A stretch of 45,117 bases of DNA from Spirochaetota bacterium (GCA_003247225.1 QKAK01000136.1:1-45117), one strand, 5' to 3'. Counted from the stretch's first letter, positions 31,729 to 39,972 are shown. Made by a program: numbers and translations. The notes: generated from the letters alone by a model not told the origin.

Positions 31729-32706
31729 CTACCTCTTCCGTAAGCGCGGGTTCGAGATCTCGTCGATCGCGAAGTTGATGAGGACGAAGGACGTCCCGAC
31801 GAGCGCTATGCAGATGCCCGGCGGCAGGAACCACCACCAGGCCCCGGACAGCAGCGCGCCGTTGGCCTGCGCCCAGAACAGGATCGTGCCCCAGCTGACC
31901 ACGGTGACGTTGCCGAGGCCGATGAACTCGAGCGTAGCCTCGCCGAGTATCGCGGCCATGCTGGAGGCGAAGAACTCGGCCATCGCGATGGAGATCATGT
32001 TCGGCAGGATCTCCCGGAACACGACGAACGAGGTGCGCTCGCCGAGCGACCTGGACACGCGGACGAAGTCGCGGCCCTTCAGGGTCAGCACCTGGGAGCG
32101 CAGGAGGCGCGTCGGGTACGGCCAGCCGGTCAGCCCGAGTATCAGCACGATCGGCAGCGTGCCCTTCATCGTCACGTAGGCCGCCACGACTATCATCAGC
32201 GGGAGGCCCGGGATGACGAGCATCACGTTCGTCAGGAAGGTGATCACGTCGTCCACGACCCCGCCGAGGTAGCCGGACAGCAGCGCGAGCGTCAGCGACA
32301 GCGCGGTGACGAACAGGCCGGTCATGAGGCCTATCGTCAGCGACACGCGCGTGCCCCAGACGAGCTGGCTGAATAGGTCGTTGCCGGCGTGGTTGGTGCC
32401 GAGCGGGTGCTCCGCGCTCGGCTTGGCCCGGAGCGGGAAATAGTCCACGGTCTTCTCGTACTCGCGCGTCGTCGTCGAGCGGTAGACGATCACGTCGCGC
32501 GAGTCGCTCGGGTAGTCCTCGGAGACGATCTCCTCCTCGAGGGACGGCTCGCCGAGCTCGGCGACGGTCTCGAGGCGGTCGATCTTCGGCTCGTACGGCG
32601 CGATCAGCGGCGCGAAGGCCGCCACCAGCACGAAGAAGCCGAGCAGGCACAGCCCGACCAGGCTCTTGCGGTTGGATACGAGGGTCTTCAGGAAGTCCTT
32701 GATCAT
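31729..32706 (-). CDS. oppC: Oligopeptide ABC transporter permease (OppC/DppC)
   Basis: Inner-membrane permease of 325 residues. The N-terminal helix (SLVGLCLLGFFVLVAAFAPLIAPYEP) is typical of OppC. A periplasmic loop of about 75 residues (about 45-120) is followed by the BPD transporter domain with the EAA-type loop (RSLGERTSFVVFREILPN). Start ATG 32706 overlaps the oppB stop as ATGA; the frame is open upstream as a shadow of oppB. The long first periplasmic loop ends in HPLGTNHAGNDLFSQ, a sequence common to the family. Confidence 0.94.
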   Translation of the reverse strand: MIKDFLKTLVSNRKSLVGLCLLGFFVLVAAFAPLIAPYEPKIDRLETVAELGEPSLEEEIVSEDYPSDSRDVIVYRSTTTREYEKTVDYFPLRAKPSAEHPLGTNHAGNDLFSQLVWGTRVSLTIGLMTGLFVTALSLTLALLSGYLGGVVDDVITFLTNVMLVIPGLPLMIVVAAYVTMKGTLPIVLILGLTGWPYPTRLLRSQVLTLKGRDFVRVSRSLGERTSFVVFREILPNMISIAMAEFFASSMAAILGEATLEFIGLGNVTVVSWGTILFWAQANGALLSGAWWWFLPPGICIALVGTSFVLINFAIDEISNPRLRKR

Positions 32707-33683
32707 TTGGCGCCGTCCCTCACCCTCGGGTCGAGGATCATGACCGCGACGTCCGCGGCGAAGTTGGCTATCAGCACGGCCACCGCTATGAACAGGAAGA
32801 TGGCCTGCATCAGCGGGTAGTCCTTGGCGTTGACCGCCTGGTACAGCATGTAGCCGATGCCCGGGTAGGCGAACACCATCTCGGTGACCAGGCCGCCGCC
32901 GATGACGAAGCCGAGCGACATCGCGAAGCCGGTAACCGACGGCAGGATCGCGTTCTTCGCCGCGTACATCGACTTGATGCGCCGTATCGGCAGTCCCTTG
33001 GCCATCGCCACGGTGATGTAGTCCTCGGCGAGCACGTTGATCATGTTGTTGCGCATAGTCAGGATCCACGCGCCGAGCGAGCTGACGACGATAGTCGCCG
33101 CCGGGAGGGCGCCGTGCCGCAGCACGGACAGCCACCAGGCCGCCCCGCCCCTCGCGGCGTCGACGGAGTACGCGCCGCCTATCGGGAAGGCGCGCAGCCT
33201 GAAGGCGAAGAAGTAGATGAACACGAGGCCCAGCCAGAAGTACGGGAAGCTCCTGACGAACGAGAAGAAGCCCACGGTCGCCGACGCCAGCTTGGTCTCC
33301 CGGCGCCACGCCGCGGCTATGCCGATCAGCGTGCCGAGGGAGAAGCTGATGATCGTGCAGAGGCCCATCAGCCCTATCGACCAGGGCAGCGCCACGCGCA
33401 TCACCTCCGACACCGGGGTCGGGAAGCGCGAGAACGACGTGCCCAGGTCGCCGCGCAGCGTGTTGCGCAGGTAGCGGCCGTACTGGACGATCACCGGGTC
33501 GTCGGTATCGAGCCCGAAGGCGGCCCGTATCGTGTCCAGCTGCTCGGGTTGGAGGTTCTCCATCTTGTCGAGCAGCGCCCTCGCCGGATCGCCGGGCATC
33601 ATCCTGGGCAGGAAGAAGTTAAGCGACACCGATACGAACAGGGTGAAGGCGAGCAGCCCTAGTTTCCTCAGGAAGTATTTCAA
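32703..33683 (-). CDS. oppB: Oligopeptide ABC transporter permease (OppB/DppB)
   Basis: Inner-membrane permease of 326 residues, with the N-terminal helix (LGLLAFTLFVSVSLNFFLP), RMMPGDPARAL, and five further membrane segments. The coupling loop is AMAKGLPIRRIKSMYAAKNAILP. It forms the channel with OppC. It is separated from oppA by 168 bases of strong hairpins and overlaps oppC by four bases. Confidence 0.94.
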   Translation of the reverse strand: MKYFLRKLGLLAFTLFVSVSLNFFLPRMMPGDPARALLDKMENLQPEQLDTIRAAFGLDTDDPVIVQYGRYLRNTLRGDLGTSFSRFPTPVSEVMRVALPWSIGLMGLCTIISFSLGTLIGIAAAWRRETKLASATVGFFSFVRSFPYFWLGLVFIYFFAFRLRAFPIGGAYSVDAARGGAAWWLSVLRHGALPAATIVVSSLGAWILTMRNNMINVLAEDYITVAMAKGLPIRRIKSMYAAKNAILPSVTGFAMSLGFVIGGGLVTEMVFAYPGIGYMLYQAVNAKDYPLMQAIFLFIAVAVLIANFAADVAVMILDPRVRDGAK

Positions 33684-33851
33684 CGCGGTCGGTTCTCCAT
33701 GGGTCTTCGCCGGCCCCTCGGGAAGGGAAGGCCCCGGGAAGGGCCGCTCGGGAAGAGGGCCCTTCGGCGAGGGGGCCCCGTTAGAGGCCCCCCTATCGGG
33801 GAGCCCCTCCCTCGCGGGAGGGGCCGGCGGCGGCCTCGGCGGGCTGTCGCC
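33684..33851 (-). repeat. oppA-oppB intercistronic hairpin cluster
   Basis: This gap holds several strong GC stems and no gene. GCCCCTCCC-tcgc-GGGAGGGGC lies at 33803-33824; GGGGGCC/GGCCCCC at 33771-33793; GGGCCC pairs around 33757-33778. Toward oppB, CGGGAAGGG-type words occur three times (near 33719, 33735 and 33749). No T run follows, so it looks like an mRNA-stabilising or REP-like element that keeps oppA mRNA above oppBCDF. Confidence 0.55.
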
Positions 33852-35492
33852 CTAGCGCTTCTGCAGGCGCAGCAGGATCGGGGTCTTCTGCATGCCGTTG
33901 ACGATCGGCCACGCGTACGGGTCCTCGGGGCTCGGGAACCCGGTGAAGTTGCGGGTGCTGTAGATGAACCAGGTCGGGTTGAAGAACAGGGGCACGCAGG
34001 GCGTGTCCTTCATGAACTGCTCCACGACGGTGGCCATGTACTGCTTCTGCTTCGCGGGGTTCGGCTCGGAGCGGTACGCGTCCAGGGCCTTGTCCACGAC
34101 GTCGCTCTTGTAGCGCATGTTGCTGAAGGTCATCGCCTTCTCGCCTATCGGCGCGAAGCGGCTGGAGTGCAGCCAGCGGGTGAACTGCGTGTGCGGGGTG
34201 GAGCCGACGGTGATGAAGCTGATGGCCATGTCCCACTCGCCCTTCTCGAGCGCGAACTGGTAGGGATCGGGCCACGCGGCCTGCGTGATCACGGCCTCGA
34301 CGCCGATGTCCTTGAGCTGCCCGGCGACGGTCTCGGCGGCGCCGACCCAGTCGGTCCAGCCGGTCGGGACGTACAGCTTGAACGACAGGGCCTGGCCGGC
34401 CTTCTCGTAGACGCCCTTCGAGTTGAGCCGGTAGCCGGCGGCCTCGAGCGCCTTCTTGGCCTTGGCGACGTCGCGGCGGATGTCGTACTTGGCCATCGCG
34501 CCCTTGGCGATCTCGGAGAAGGTCGACTTGACGGCGCTCATGGTCGCGGGAGCCGGGCTCGGCGACATCTTGCGGGTGATGTCCCGCTGGGAGATCGCGC
34601 CGGCGATGGCCTTGCGGACGGCCACGTCGTCGAAGGGGGCCTTGAGGTTATTCATGTACAGGAACACGAGGTTGCCCTCGGGGAACCAGTACTTGTTGTG
34701 CTCCGGGTCGGCCTTCACGTAGTCGTCGATGTTAGGCAGGGAGTAGCCGGCCCAGTCGTACTCGCCGGCGAGCAGCTTGAAGCCGACCTGCTCGTTCGTG
34801 GTGGTCACGTACTGGATGCCGTCGATGTACGGGAGCGGCTTCTTGTCCTTGCCCATCTGCCAGTAGTACGGGTTGCGGACCAGGCGGTAGGACTGCTCGT
34901 TGAACGAGCCCGGCTCGAGCATGAAGGGGCCGGTGGAGACGGGGCTCAGGTTGCCGGTCCAGGTCAGCGGGTCGACCTTCGACCAGACGGACTTGGGCAC
35001 GACGACGAGCGAGCCGAATTTCTCCAGGGTCGTCACGTTGACCTCGGCGAAGGTGAAGCTGACCGCGTTGCCCTTGGCCGTGACGGACTGCAGTCCCTCG
35101 GCCCAGAGGCCGGACAGGTCGAGCGCCTTGTTGTCCTTGCCGAGCATCGCGGAGTAGAGCACGTCGTCGACCGTCATCGCGCTGCCGTCGTTGTACTTGA
35201 CGCCGGAGCGGATCGTGAACGTTATGGTCTTCAGGTCCTTCGACCAGCTCCACTTCTCGGCGAGCCAGGGGTTGGCCGAGCCGTCGACCATGTTGAAGTA
35301 GATCAGCGTCTCGTAGAGGCAGCCGACCGTCGACTCGAGGGCGGCCGGGCTGAACGGGTTGAAGTTCTGCACGAGCACGCCCTGCTTCGCGGGGGTCATC
35401 CGCAGGAAGCCGCCGCGGTTCGGCGCCTGGCCGAACGTGAGCGAGAGAGCCAGGGCGCAGAGCGCCGCGGCGATAAGAACGCGTTTCTTCAT
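33852..35492 (-). CDS. oppA: Oligopeptide ABC transporter substrate-binding protein
   Basis: Periplasmic binding protein, SBP family 5, of 546 residues. MKKRVLIAAALCALALSLTFGQA is a signal peptide of type I; no lipobox Cys, so the mature protein is free in the periplasm. Family pattern: ESTVGCLYETLIYFN, WSKDLKTITFTIRSGVKYNDG, VDDVLYS, and DDVAVRKAIAGAISQRDI. The bound ligand cannot be read from sequence; the operon context (NamZ, serine hydrolase) suggests peptidoglycan peptides or muropeptides. The ATG follows TAGGAGGGTGGA, where the Shine-Dalgarno overlaps the stop of the GNAT gene. Confidence 0.93.
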   Translation of the reverse strand: MKKRVLIAAALCALALSLTFGQAPNRGGFLRMTPAKQGVLVQNFNPFSPAALESTVGCLYETLIYFNMVDGSANPWLAEKWSWSKDLKTITFTIRSGVKYNDGSAMTVDDVLYSAMLGKDNKALDLSGLWAEGLQSVTAKGNAVSFTFAEVNVTTLEKFGSLVVVPKSVWSKVDPLTWTGNLSPVSTGPFMLEPGSFNEQSYRLVRNPYYWQMGKDKKPLPYIDGIQYVTTTNEQVGFKLLAGEYDWAGYSLPNIDDYVKADPEHNKYWFPEGNLVFLYMNNLKAPFDDVAVRKAIAGAISQRDITRKMSPSPAPATMSAVKSTFSEIAKGAMAKYDIRRDVAKAKKALEAAGYRLNSKGVYEKAGQALSFKLYVPTGWTDWVGAAETVAGQLKDIGVEAVITQAAWPDPYQFALEKGEWDMAISFITVGSTPHTQFTRWLHSSRFAPIGEKAMTFSNMRYKSDVVDKALDAYRSEPNPAKQKQYMATVVEQFMKDTPCVPLFFNPTWFIYSTRNFTGFPSPEDPYAWPIVNGMQKTPILLRLQKR

Positions 35493-35501
35493 TCCACCCT
35501 C

Positions 35502-36032
35502 CTATGAATTAGCGCCTAGCAGCCGGTACATCAGGATCTCGTCCATATACCCGCCCTCAAGGAGGAAAGCGGCTTGCTTGCGGCCCTCCTCGCGAAATCC
35601 CATCTTCTCGTAGAGCGCCTTGGCCCGCGCGTTCTCGGCCATCAGGCCGAGGCCGAGCCTGGTGACGCCCGCCCCGATCGCCCACTCGTCGAGCGCCCTG
35701 AACAGGCCCTTACCGACGCCCTTGCCCGTGTACGCCTCGAGCACGGCGATCACGATCTCGGCGGCGTGGCGGTTCCGCCTCGCGGAGCCGCCCTTGGCTA
35801 TCAGGTAGCCGACCAGCCCGCCGGGCCCGTCGCCGGCCTCGGCCACCAGTATAGTCGAATTCGGGGCGTCGAGCAGTTCGGCCATCGCCCGGCCCTGCTC
35901 CTCGACCGTGGTGCGTCGCTCGCCCGCCTCGTAGAGCAGGTACCGGCTCTGCGCGTCGGTCGCCTTCCTCAGCTCGAGGAACGGCGCGGCCTCGTCCTCC
36001 CGTAGCGTACGTATCGTCACGCCCTCGCTCAT
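35502..36032 (-). CDS. GNAT-family N-acetyltransferase
   Basis: Protein of 176 residues. The acetyl-CoA-binding core is present: IVIAVLEAYTGKGVGKGLFRAL (the Q/RxxGxG/A loop as YTGKGVGKG), followed by GVTRLGLGLMAENARAKALYEKMGFREEG. It resembles RimJ/RimL- or YjaB-like acetyltransferases; the acceptor is unknown, possibly an amino sugar or peptide given the operon. ATG 36032 has GGAGG just upstream and overlaps the serine-hydrolase stop as ATGA; oppA begins nine bases after its stop. The open frame further upstream is a shadow. Confidence 0.9.
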   Translation of the reverse strand: MSEGVTIRTLREDEAAPFLELRKATDAQSRYLLYEAGERRTTVEEQGRAMAELLDAPNSTILVAEAGDGPGGLVGYLIAKGGSARRNRHAAEIVIAVLEAYTGKGVGKGLFRALDEWAIGAGVTRLGLGLMAENARAKALYEKMGFREEGRKQAAFLLEGGYMDEILMYRLLGANS

Positions 36033-37228
36033 AGATCCTCCGTAGCCGCGACGAGCGCCTGGCGCCAGTCGCCTATGCCGTCCTCGACGGCGGGATGCAC
36101 GCGGTTGGTGAGGGCGACGAGGGCCCCGCCGTCGGCCGCGCGGTAGCGCAGCATCGTGCCCGTGAAGCCCGTGTGGGTAACGGCCGCGCCGTCGAGTATC
36201 CAGCCGAGGCCGCGGGCTACGGCGCCGGGCGGGGTCTGGCGGCTGAGGGCCTCGGCGCGCAGCGCCGGGTCGAGCGGGCCGCCGCGGTCCCAGAACGCGA
36301 GGTAGCGGACCAGGTCCTCGGCCGTCGAGAACAGCCCGGCGTGCCCGCTGACGCCTCCGAGCCCGTAATGGCAGTTGCCGTCGTGCGCCTCGCCGAGTAT
36401 CGCGCCCCGTCGCCAGGGCACGCCGTCGACGTCGGCCGCGGCGACGCGGTAGCTGCCGGCGGGGCCGCCGACCACGGGACGGCCCTCGGCGTAGGCGAGC
36501 GCCATCGACCGCTCGTACTCGTTGCCGACCTCGGTCGGCGCTATGGGCGCTCCGGCGAAACGGCCCGGGTCGGCCGCGGGGTAGCCGGTCGCCGACATCC
36601 CGAGCGGGCCGAGCACGAGCCGGTCGACCAGCTCCGGGAGCGCCTCGTCCCAGGCGCGCTCGAGTATCCAGCCGAGCGACATGAACCCGAGGTCGCTGTA
36701 CTCGACGGCCTTGCCGGGAGCGTACGAGGCGGACTCGTCCGCGATAGCCCGGAGATAGGCGTCCTTGTCGCGCAGGAGCACGAAGTACGGGCGCCACGCC
36801 GGCAGGCCCGAGTAGTGCCCGAGGAGGGACCGTATCGTCACGCTACCGTTCCAGGAGGCGCCGGCGCCGCGCGACAGCTCCGGCAACCATCTCGACGCGG
36901 GATCGTCCAGGCCGATCCGGCCCGCCTGGACCGTCAGCAGCGTCGCCGGCAGCGTCGCTACGATCTTGGTCAGCGACGCGAGGTCGAAGACGGTGCGCGC
37001 GTCGGCGCCTACGGCCACGGAGGCGGACCGGGTCGCGCCGGCCTCCGTCCCCGCGTACCCCCCGGCGTCACGGGGAGCGCGCAGCCAAGCCTCGCCGCGG
37101 GCGGCCGTCACGACGGAGCCGCCGCGTCGAAGGGCGACGACGCCGCAAGGGAACGTGCCGGCGGCTACGCCGCGGTCCAATTCGGCGAGGAGAATTGCTT
37201 CGATGCTTTCCAACGCGGTACCGTCCAT
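36029..37228 (-). CDS. Beta-lactamase-family serine hydrolase (class C fold)
   Basis: Hydrolase of 399 residues, first gene of the opp/NamZ operon. Motifs: SLTK (ASLTKIVATLP) with nucleophile Ser and general base Lys, YSD (EYSDLGFM) and HTG (THTGFTGTM). The family includes esterases, D-amino-acid peptidases and beta-lactamases; homologues are often encoded beside NamZ. No signal peptide, so cytoplasmic. ATG 37228 is chosen because a promoter ends ten bases upstream and the earlier ATG (37267) lies at the -35. It ends overlapping the GNAT gene by four bases. Confidence 0.9.
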   Translation of the reverse strand: MDGTALESIEAILLAELDRGVAAGTFPCGVVALRRGGSVVTAARGEAWLRAPRDAGGYAGTEAGATRSASVAVGADARTVFDLASLTKIVATLPATLLTVQAGRIGLDDPASRWLPELSRGAGASWNGSVTIRSLLGHYSGLPAWRPYFVLLRDKDAYLRAIADESASYAPGKAVEYSDLGFMSLGWILERAWDEALPELVDRLVLGPLGMSATGYPAADPGRFAGAPIAPTEVGNEYERSMALAYAEGRPVVGGPAGSYRVAAADVDGVPWRRGAILGEAHDGNCHYGLGGVSGHAGLFSTAEDLVRYLAFWDRGGPLDPALRAEALSRQTPPGAVARGLGWILDGAAVTHTGFTGTMLRYRAADGGALVALTNRVHPAVEDGIGDWRQALVAATEDL

Positions 37229-37238
37229 GATCGAGCAG

Positions 37239-37267
37239 AGTATACGACACAATATTTCATCAAGCAA
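37239..37267 (-). promoter_or_regulatory. Promoter of the serine hydrolase/opp/NamZ operon
   Basis: Reverse strand: TTGCTT (37267-37262), 17 bases, TATACT (37244-37239), then ten bases to ATG 37228. The leader would be only three or four bases. It serves an operon of eight genes and about 8.7 kb. It is divergent from the surface-repeat gene promoter. Confidence 0.62.
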
Positions 37268-37309
37268 TATATTTTTTTAAAAGTAATTTTCGCACCGCGC
37301 CGATCTCCG

Positions 37310-37337
37310 TTGATATCGCCGGCTACCGCGATATAGT
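37310..37337 (+). promoter_or_regulatory. Promoter of the surface-repeat protein gene
   Basis: TTGATA (37310-37315), 16 bases, TATAGT (37332-37337), start near 37344. An AT-rich patch lies upstream (37258-37290) between the two divergent promoters. Confidence 0.55.
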
Positions 37338-37343
37338 ACGTCG

Positions 37344-37366
37344 TATGCGCTCCGTACGGAGGCATA
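37344..37366 (+). promoter_or_regulatory. 5' hairpin in the surface-repeat mRNA leader
   Basis: TATGC-g-CTCCGTACGGAG-GCATA: a perfect 12-base palindrome with five more pairs after one bulged G. It begins at the predicted transcription start, like the hairpins before the OMP gene. Confidence 0.5.
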
Positions 37367-37394
37367 ACCGACACTCGCCATAGCGGGGTGAACC

Positions 37395-38693
37395 ATGAAA
37401 CGCATCTTCATAGCCGCGGCGGCCTTGTGCGCCATATGCGGCCTCGCGTCCGCCCAGGACGCCGAATCCGCCGACGACTACGTCCTCCAGAAGGCACGCG
37501 AGGAATACGCGGCCTCGAACGACGCGGATAGCGCCGAAGGCCAGGCAGAGGGCCAGGACTCGGCCGCTGAGCAGCCCGCCGCAGCCAGCGGCCCGCAGGC
37601 CACGGTGACCAAGACGGTCACGACAAACGGCGGCGCTACGTCGACCGTCATCACCATCCAGATCACCAAGAACCAGCCTTCGAACGGCGACGACGACGGG
37701 AGCCGGCGCTATACGCCGTTCGTGCTAGGCTTCGTGCCGGGCATATCGCTGCCGTTCGGCGTCTACGACACCTCGCTGTCGCTGGCCTCGATAGGCGCCC
37801 TGACCGGCGACGTGTACGGCTTCCAGGGCTCGGGCGTGTTCAACATCGCCGAGGACGTCGGCGTCGTCCAGGCCGCCGGGGTCTTCAACATCGCCGACCG
37901 GGTAGCCGGCGTCCAGGCGGCCGGAGTGTTCAACATCGCCGACCGGACGACCGGCGTCCAGAGCGCCGGCGTCTTCAACATCGCGGACCGGGCGAACGGC
38001 GTCCAGGCCGCCGGATTGTTCAACGTCGCCGACGAGATGCGCGGCGTGCAGGTGGCCGGCGTCGTCAACGTCGCCGACCGGGCCTCCGGCGTCATGGTGG
38101 GCCTCGTCAACGTCGCCGACGAGCTCGACGGCGTGGCGATAGGCCTCGTCAACATCATAGGCAACGGCATCCACGACCTGTCGTTCGACTACCAGTTCTC
38201 CTCGGGCATGGCCTACGCCACCTACCGCTCGGGCACGCCGTTCGCCTACGCCGCGTTCTCGGCCGGCCAGCCGGCCGCCGAGTTCATGCGTACGCCGGCG
38301 GGCCTGAGCGCCGGCTTCGCGCTGGGGCACCGTTTCAGGATACTGTTCCTGACCGCCGACGTGGAACTGGGCGCCGAGACGCCGATAGACCCGGCGGACA
38401 TAGGGATGGCGCTGAACGCCCTATCGAGCGCCGACCCGTCGCGGCCGGAGACGCTGCTGCCGCTCGCCTCGGCGTTCTCGCCGTTCGGCTCCCTGCGCGC
38501 GTCGTTCGGCTTCGGCAACCGCAAGGGCTTCGGCCTCTACGCCGGCATCAAGACGGACTTCGCGCCGGCCTACTCCGACGCGGTGCCGGCCGCCCTGCGC
38601 TCCGCCTTCGGCTCGGCCGAGCCCTACGTCGTGCCGGTCTTCGGCGTCGACCTCTGCGTCTGGCCCAAGTGGTTCGTCGGCCTTAAATTCTAG
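37395..38693 (+). CDS. Surface-repeat protein with 15-residue VFNIAD repeats (LA_2272-like)
   Basis: Exported protein of 432 residues. MKRIFIAAAALCAICGLASAQ is a signal peptide. An Ala/Glu/Asp/Gln-rich stretch (about 22-70) precedes the first strands. Residues about 147-250 contain about seven tandem copies of a 15-residue unit, GVFNIADRxxGVQAA, drifting to GVVNVADRASGVMV and GLVNVADELDGVAI. The remainder is beta-rich and ends in FVGLKF, with a C-terminal Phe as in outer-membrane barrels. The repeat family was named from Leptospira and also occurs in Bacteroidetes; its function is not known. The ATG has GGGGTGA upstream. The protein is probably outer-membrane or surface-located. Confidence 0.82.
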   Translation: MKRIFIAAAALCAICGLASAQDAESADDYVLQKAREEYAASNDADSAEGQAEGQDSAAEQPAAASGPQATVTKTVTTNGGATSTVITIQITKNQPSNGDDDGSRRYTPFVLGFVPGISLPFGVYDTSLSLASIGALTGDVYGFQGSGVFNIAEDVGVVQAAGVFNIADRVAGVQAAGVFNIADRTTGVQSAGVFNIADRANGVQAAGLFNVADEMRGVQVAGVVNVADRASGVMVGLVNVADELDGVAIGLVNIIGNGIHDLSFDYQFSSGMAYATYRSGTPFAYAAFSAGQPAAEFMRTPAGLSAGFALGHRFRILFLTADVELGAETPIDPADIGMALNALSSADPSRPETLLPLASAFSPFGSLRASFGFGNRKGFGLYAGIKTDFAPAYSDAVPAALRSAFGSAEPYVVPVFGVDLCVWPKWFVGLKF

Positions 38694-38723
38694 CCGCCTG
38701 CGCGGGCCTCGGGGCGTCCCGAC

Positions 38724-38745
38724 GGCGGCGCGGCCGCGCGCCGCC
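38724..38745 (+). terminator. GC hairpin after the surface-repeat gene
   Basis: GGCGGCGC-ggccgc-GCGCCGCC, 31 bases after the stop. No T run follows, so termination would be weak or need Rho. Confidence 0.35.
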
Positions 38746-38757
38746 CCCGCCGGGCGC

Positions 38758-38810
38758 TCGAAAACCGCGCGGTCCCGCGTTATACTCTACTCGTCGTCGG
38801 CGGGCGCCCG
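38758..38810 (+). promoter_or_regulatory. Promoter and leader hairpin of the FecR gene
   Basis: TATACT (38781-38786) with a poor -35 (TCGAAA, 38758-38763) 17 bases upstream; start near 38792. The leader contains CGGGCGCCCG (38801-38810), a ten-base palindrome that can fold within GGCGG...CCGCC, then GGAG seven bases before the ATG. Confidence 0.5.
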
Positions 38811-38847
38811 TCCGCCGCGCGAGCCGGGTTTCCCAAGGAGCGTCGCA

Positions 38848-39963
38848 ATGAAGAGATTCGCTTTGATCGCGCTGGCCCTGTTGGCCGCCTCCCAGGCCTT
38901 CGCCCAGAAGGCCGCGCCGTTCGGTTCGATCGACTACGTCGAGGGCAGCGCCGTCGTGGTCCGCTCCGGCAAGTCGCTCGGCGAGGCGAACATCGGCGAC
39001 GACGTGCTGCCCGACGACATGATCAAGACCGCGGCCGACGGCCTCGTCGTCATAGCCCTCGACCGCAGCACCGGCATGCGCGGCACGCTGACCATCAAGG
39101 CCAAGTCGGTCGCCTACATCCGCCTGTCGCCCGACGCGGGCGGCGCCAAGAGCACGATCGAGATGGTCGCCGGCCAGCTGAGCTCCAAGCTGGCCAAGCT
39201 TTCCGGCAACCCGACCCTCCAGGTCCAGACCGACTCCGTGGTGATGGGAGTGCGCGGCACGCAATTCTCGATAGCCGGCTCGGTCAACGGCTCGGTGCTC
39301 GTCGTCTGCACCGAGGGCGCGGTCGCCTGTACGGACGGCGGCGAGCCGGTCTCGGTGCCCGCCGGCAAGGCCGTCGAGAAGAAGGCCGGCGAGCGGCTCG
39401 CTCTGGTGCCGGTAGCGATATCGTCGGCGGAGCAGTTCGAGAAGCGCTGGATAGCCGACGAGATCGAGGCCTTCAAGGGCAACGCCGTCCGCGCCCTGGC
39501 CGACTACGAGAAGCGCTATACCGACTACATGGCCCGCTTCAACGAGGCCTTCGCCCCTCTGCAGCGCAGCGAGGTGCTATCCAAGTGGATACGCGAGGAC
39601 GCGGCCGGCGTGGTCCCGGTACCGGGCGACGCGACGACGATGCGCGAGAAGAAGGCCATAGCCGGCGATATCCTGGCGACGCGCAAGGTGCTCTTCATCT
39701 TCGAGCGCCTATACTATAGGATAGTAGAGCTGGATCAGTACGTGATGGGCACGACGCTCGAGAGGGCGGAGCTCCGATCCGGCTACACGGTCGGCGACTT
39801 CGTGCGCAGGGTACGCTCGGACGCGCCGGCCCTCGAGAAGCGCGTGTTCCTGTTCCGCTACGCCGAGAAGCTGTACGAGCAGCGCAACGCCGGCGGGGCC
39901 GGGATGCCGGGCATGGGCTCGGGAGACGATTTCTTCGGCTCGTCCGACGACTGGGACTTCTAG
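38848..39963 (+). CDS. FecR-domain periplasmic protein
   Basis: Exported protein of 371 residues. MKRFALIALALLAASQAFAQ is a signal peptide. Residues about 25-170 form a FecR-like beta domain (GSIDYVEGSAVVVRSGKSL, DMIKTAADGLVVIALD, IEMVAGQLSSKL, VMGVRGTQFSIAG, VLVVCTEGAV). The rest is helical and charged (about 190-345), ending in a Gly/Asp/Phe-rich tail (GSGDDFFGSSDDWDF). Unlike sigma-regulator FecR there is no cytoplasmic anti-sigma part, so it is a periplasmic FecR-domain protein of unknown role. The start has GGAG seven bases upstream. Confidence 0.85.
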   Translation: MKRFALIALALLAASQAFAQKAAPFGSIDYVEGSAVVVRSGKSLGEANIGDDVLPDDMIKTAADGLVVIALDRSTGMRGTLTIKAKSVAYIRLSPDAGGAKSTIEMVAGQLSSKLAKLSGNPTLQVQTDSVVMGVRGTQFSIAGSVNGSVLVVCTEGAVACTDGGEPVSVPAGKAVEKKAGERLALVPVAISSAEQFEKRWIADEIEAFKGNAVRALADYEKRYTDYMARFNEAFAPLQRSEVLSKWIREDAAGVVPVPGDATTMREKKAIAGDILATRKVLFIFERLYYRIVELDQYVMGTTLERAELRSGYTVGDFVRRVRSDAPALEKRVFLFRYAEKLYEQRNAGGAGMPGMGSGDDFFGSSDDWDF

Positions 39964-39972
39964 GCGGCCCCG

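Noticed and set aside
37833-38160. CRISPR-like or recombinational repeat array
   Set aside because: The periodicity is 45 bases without spacers and is fully in frame; it is a protein repeat.
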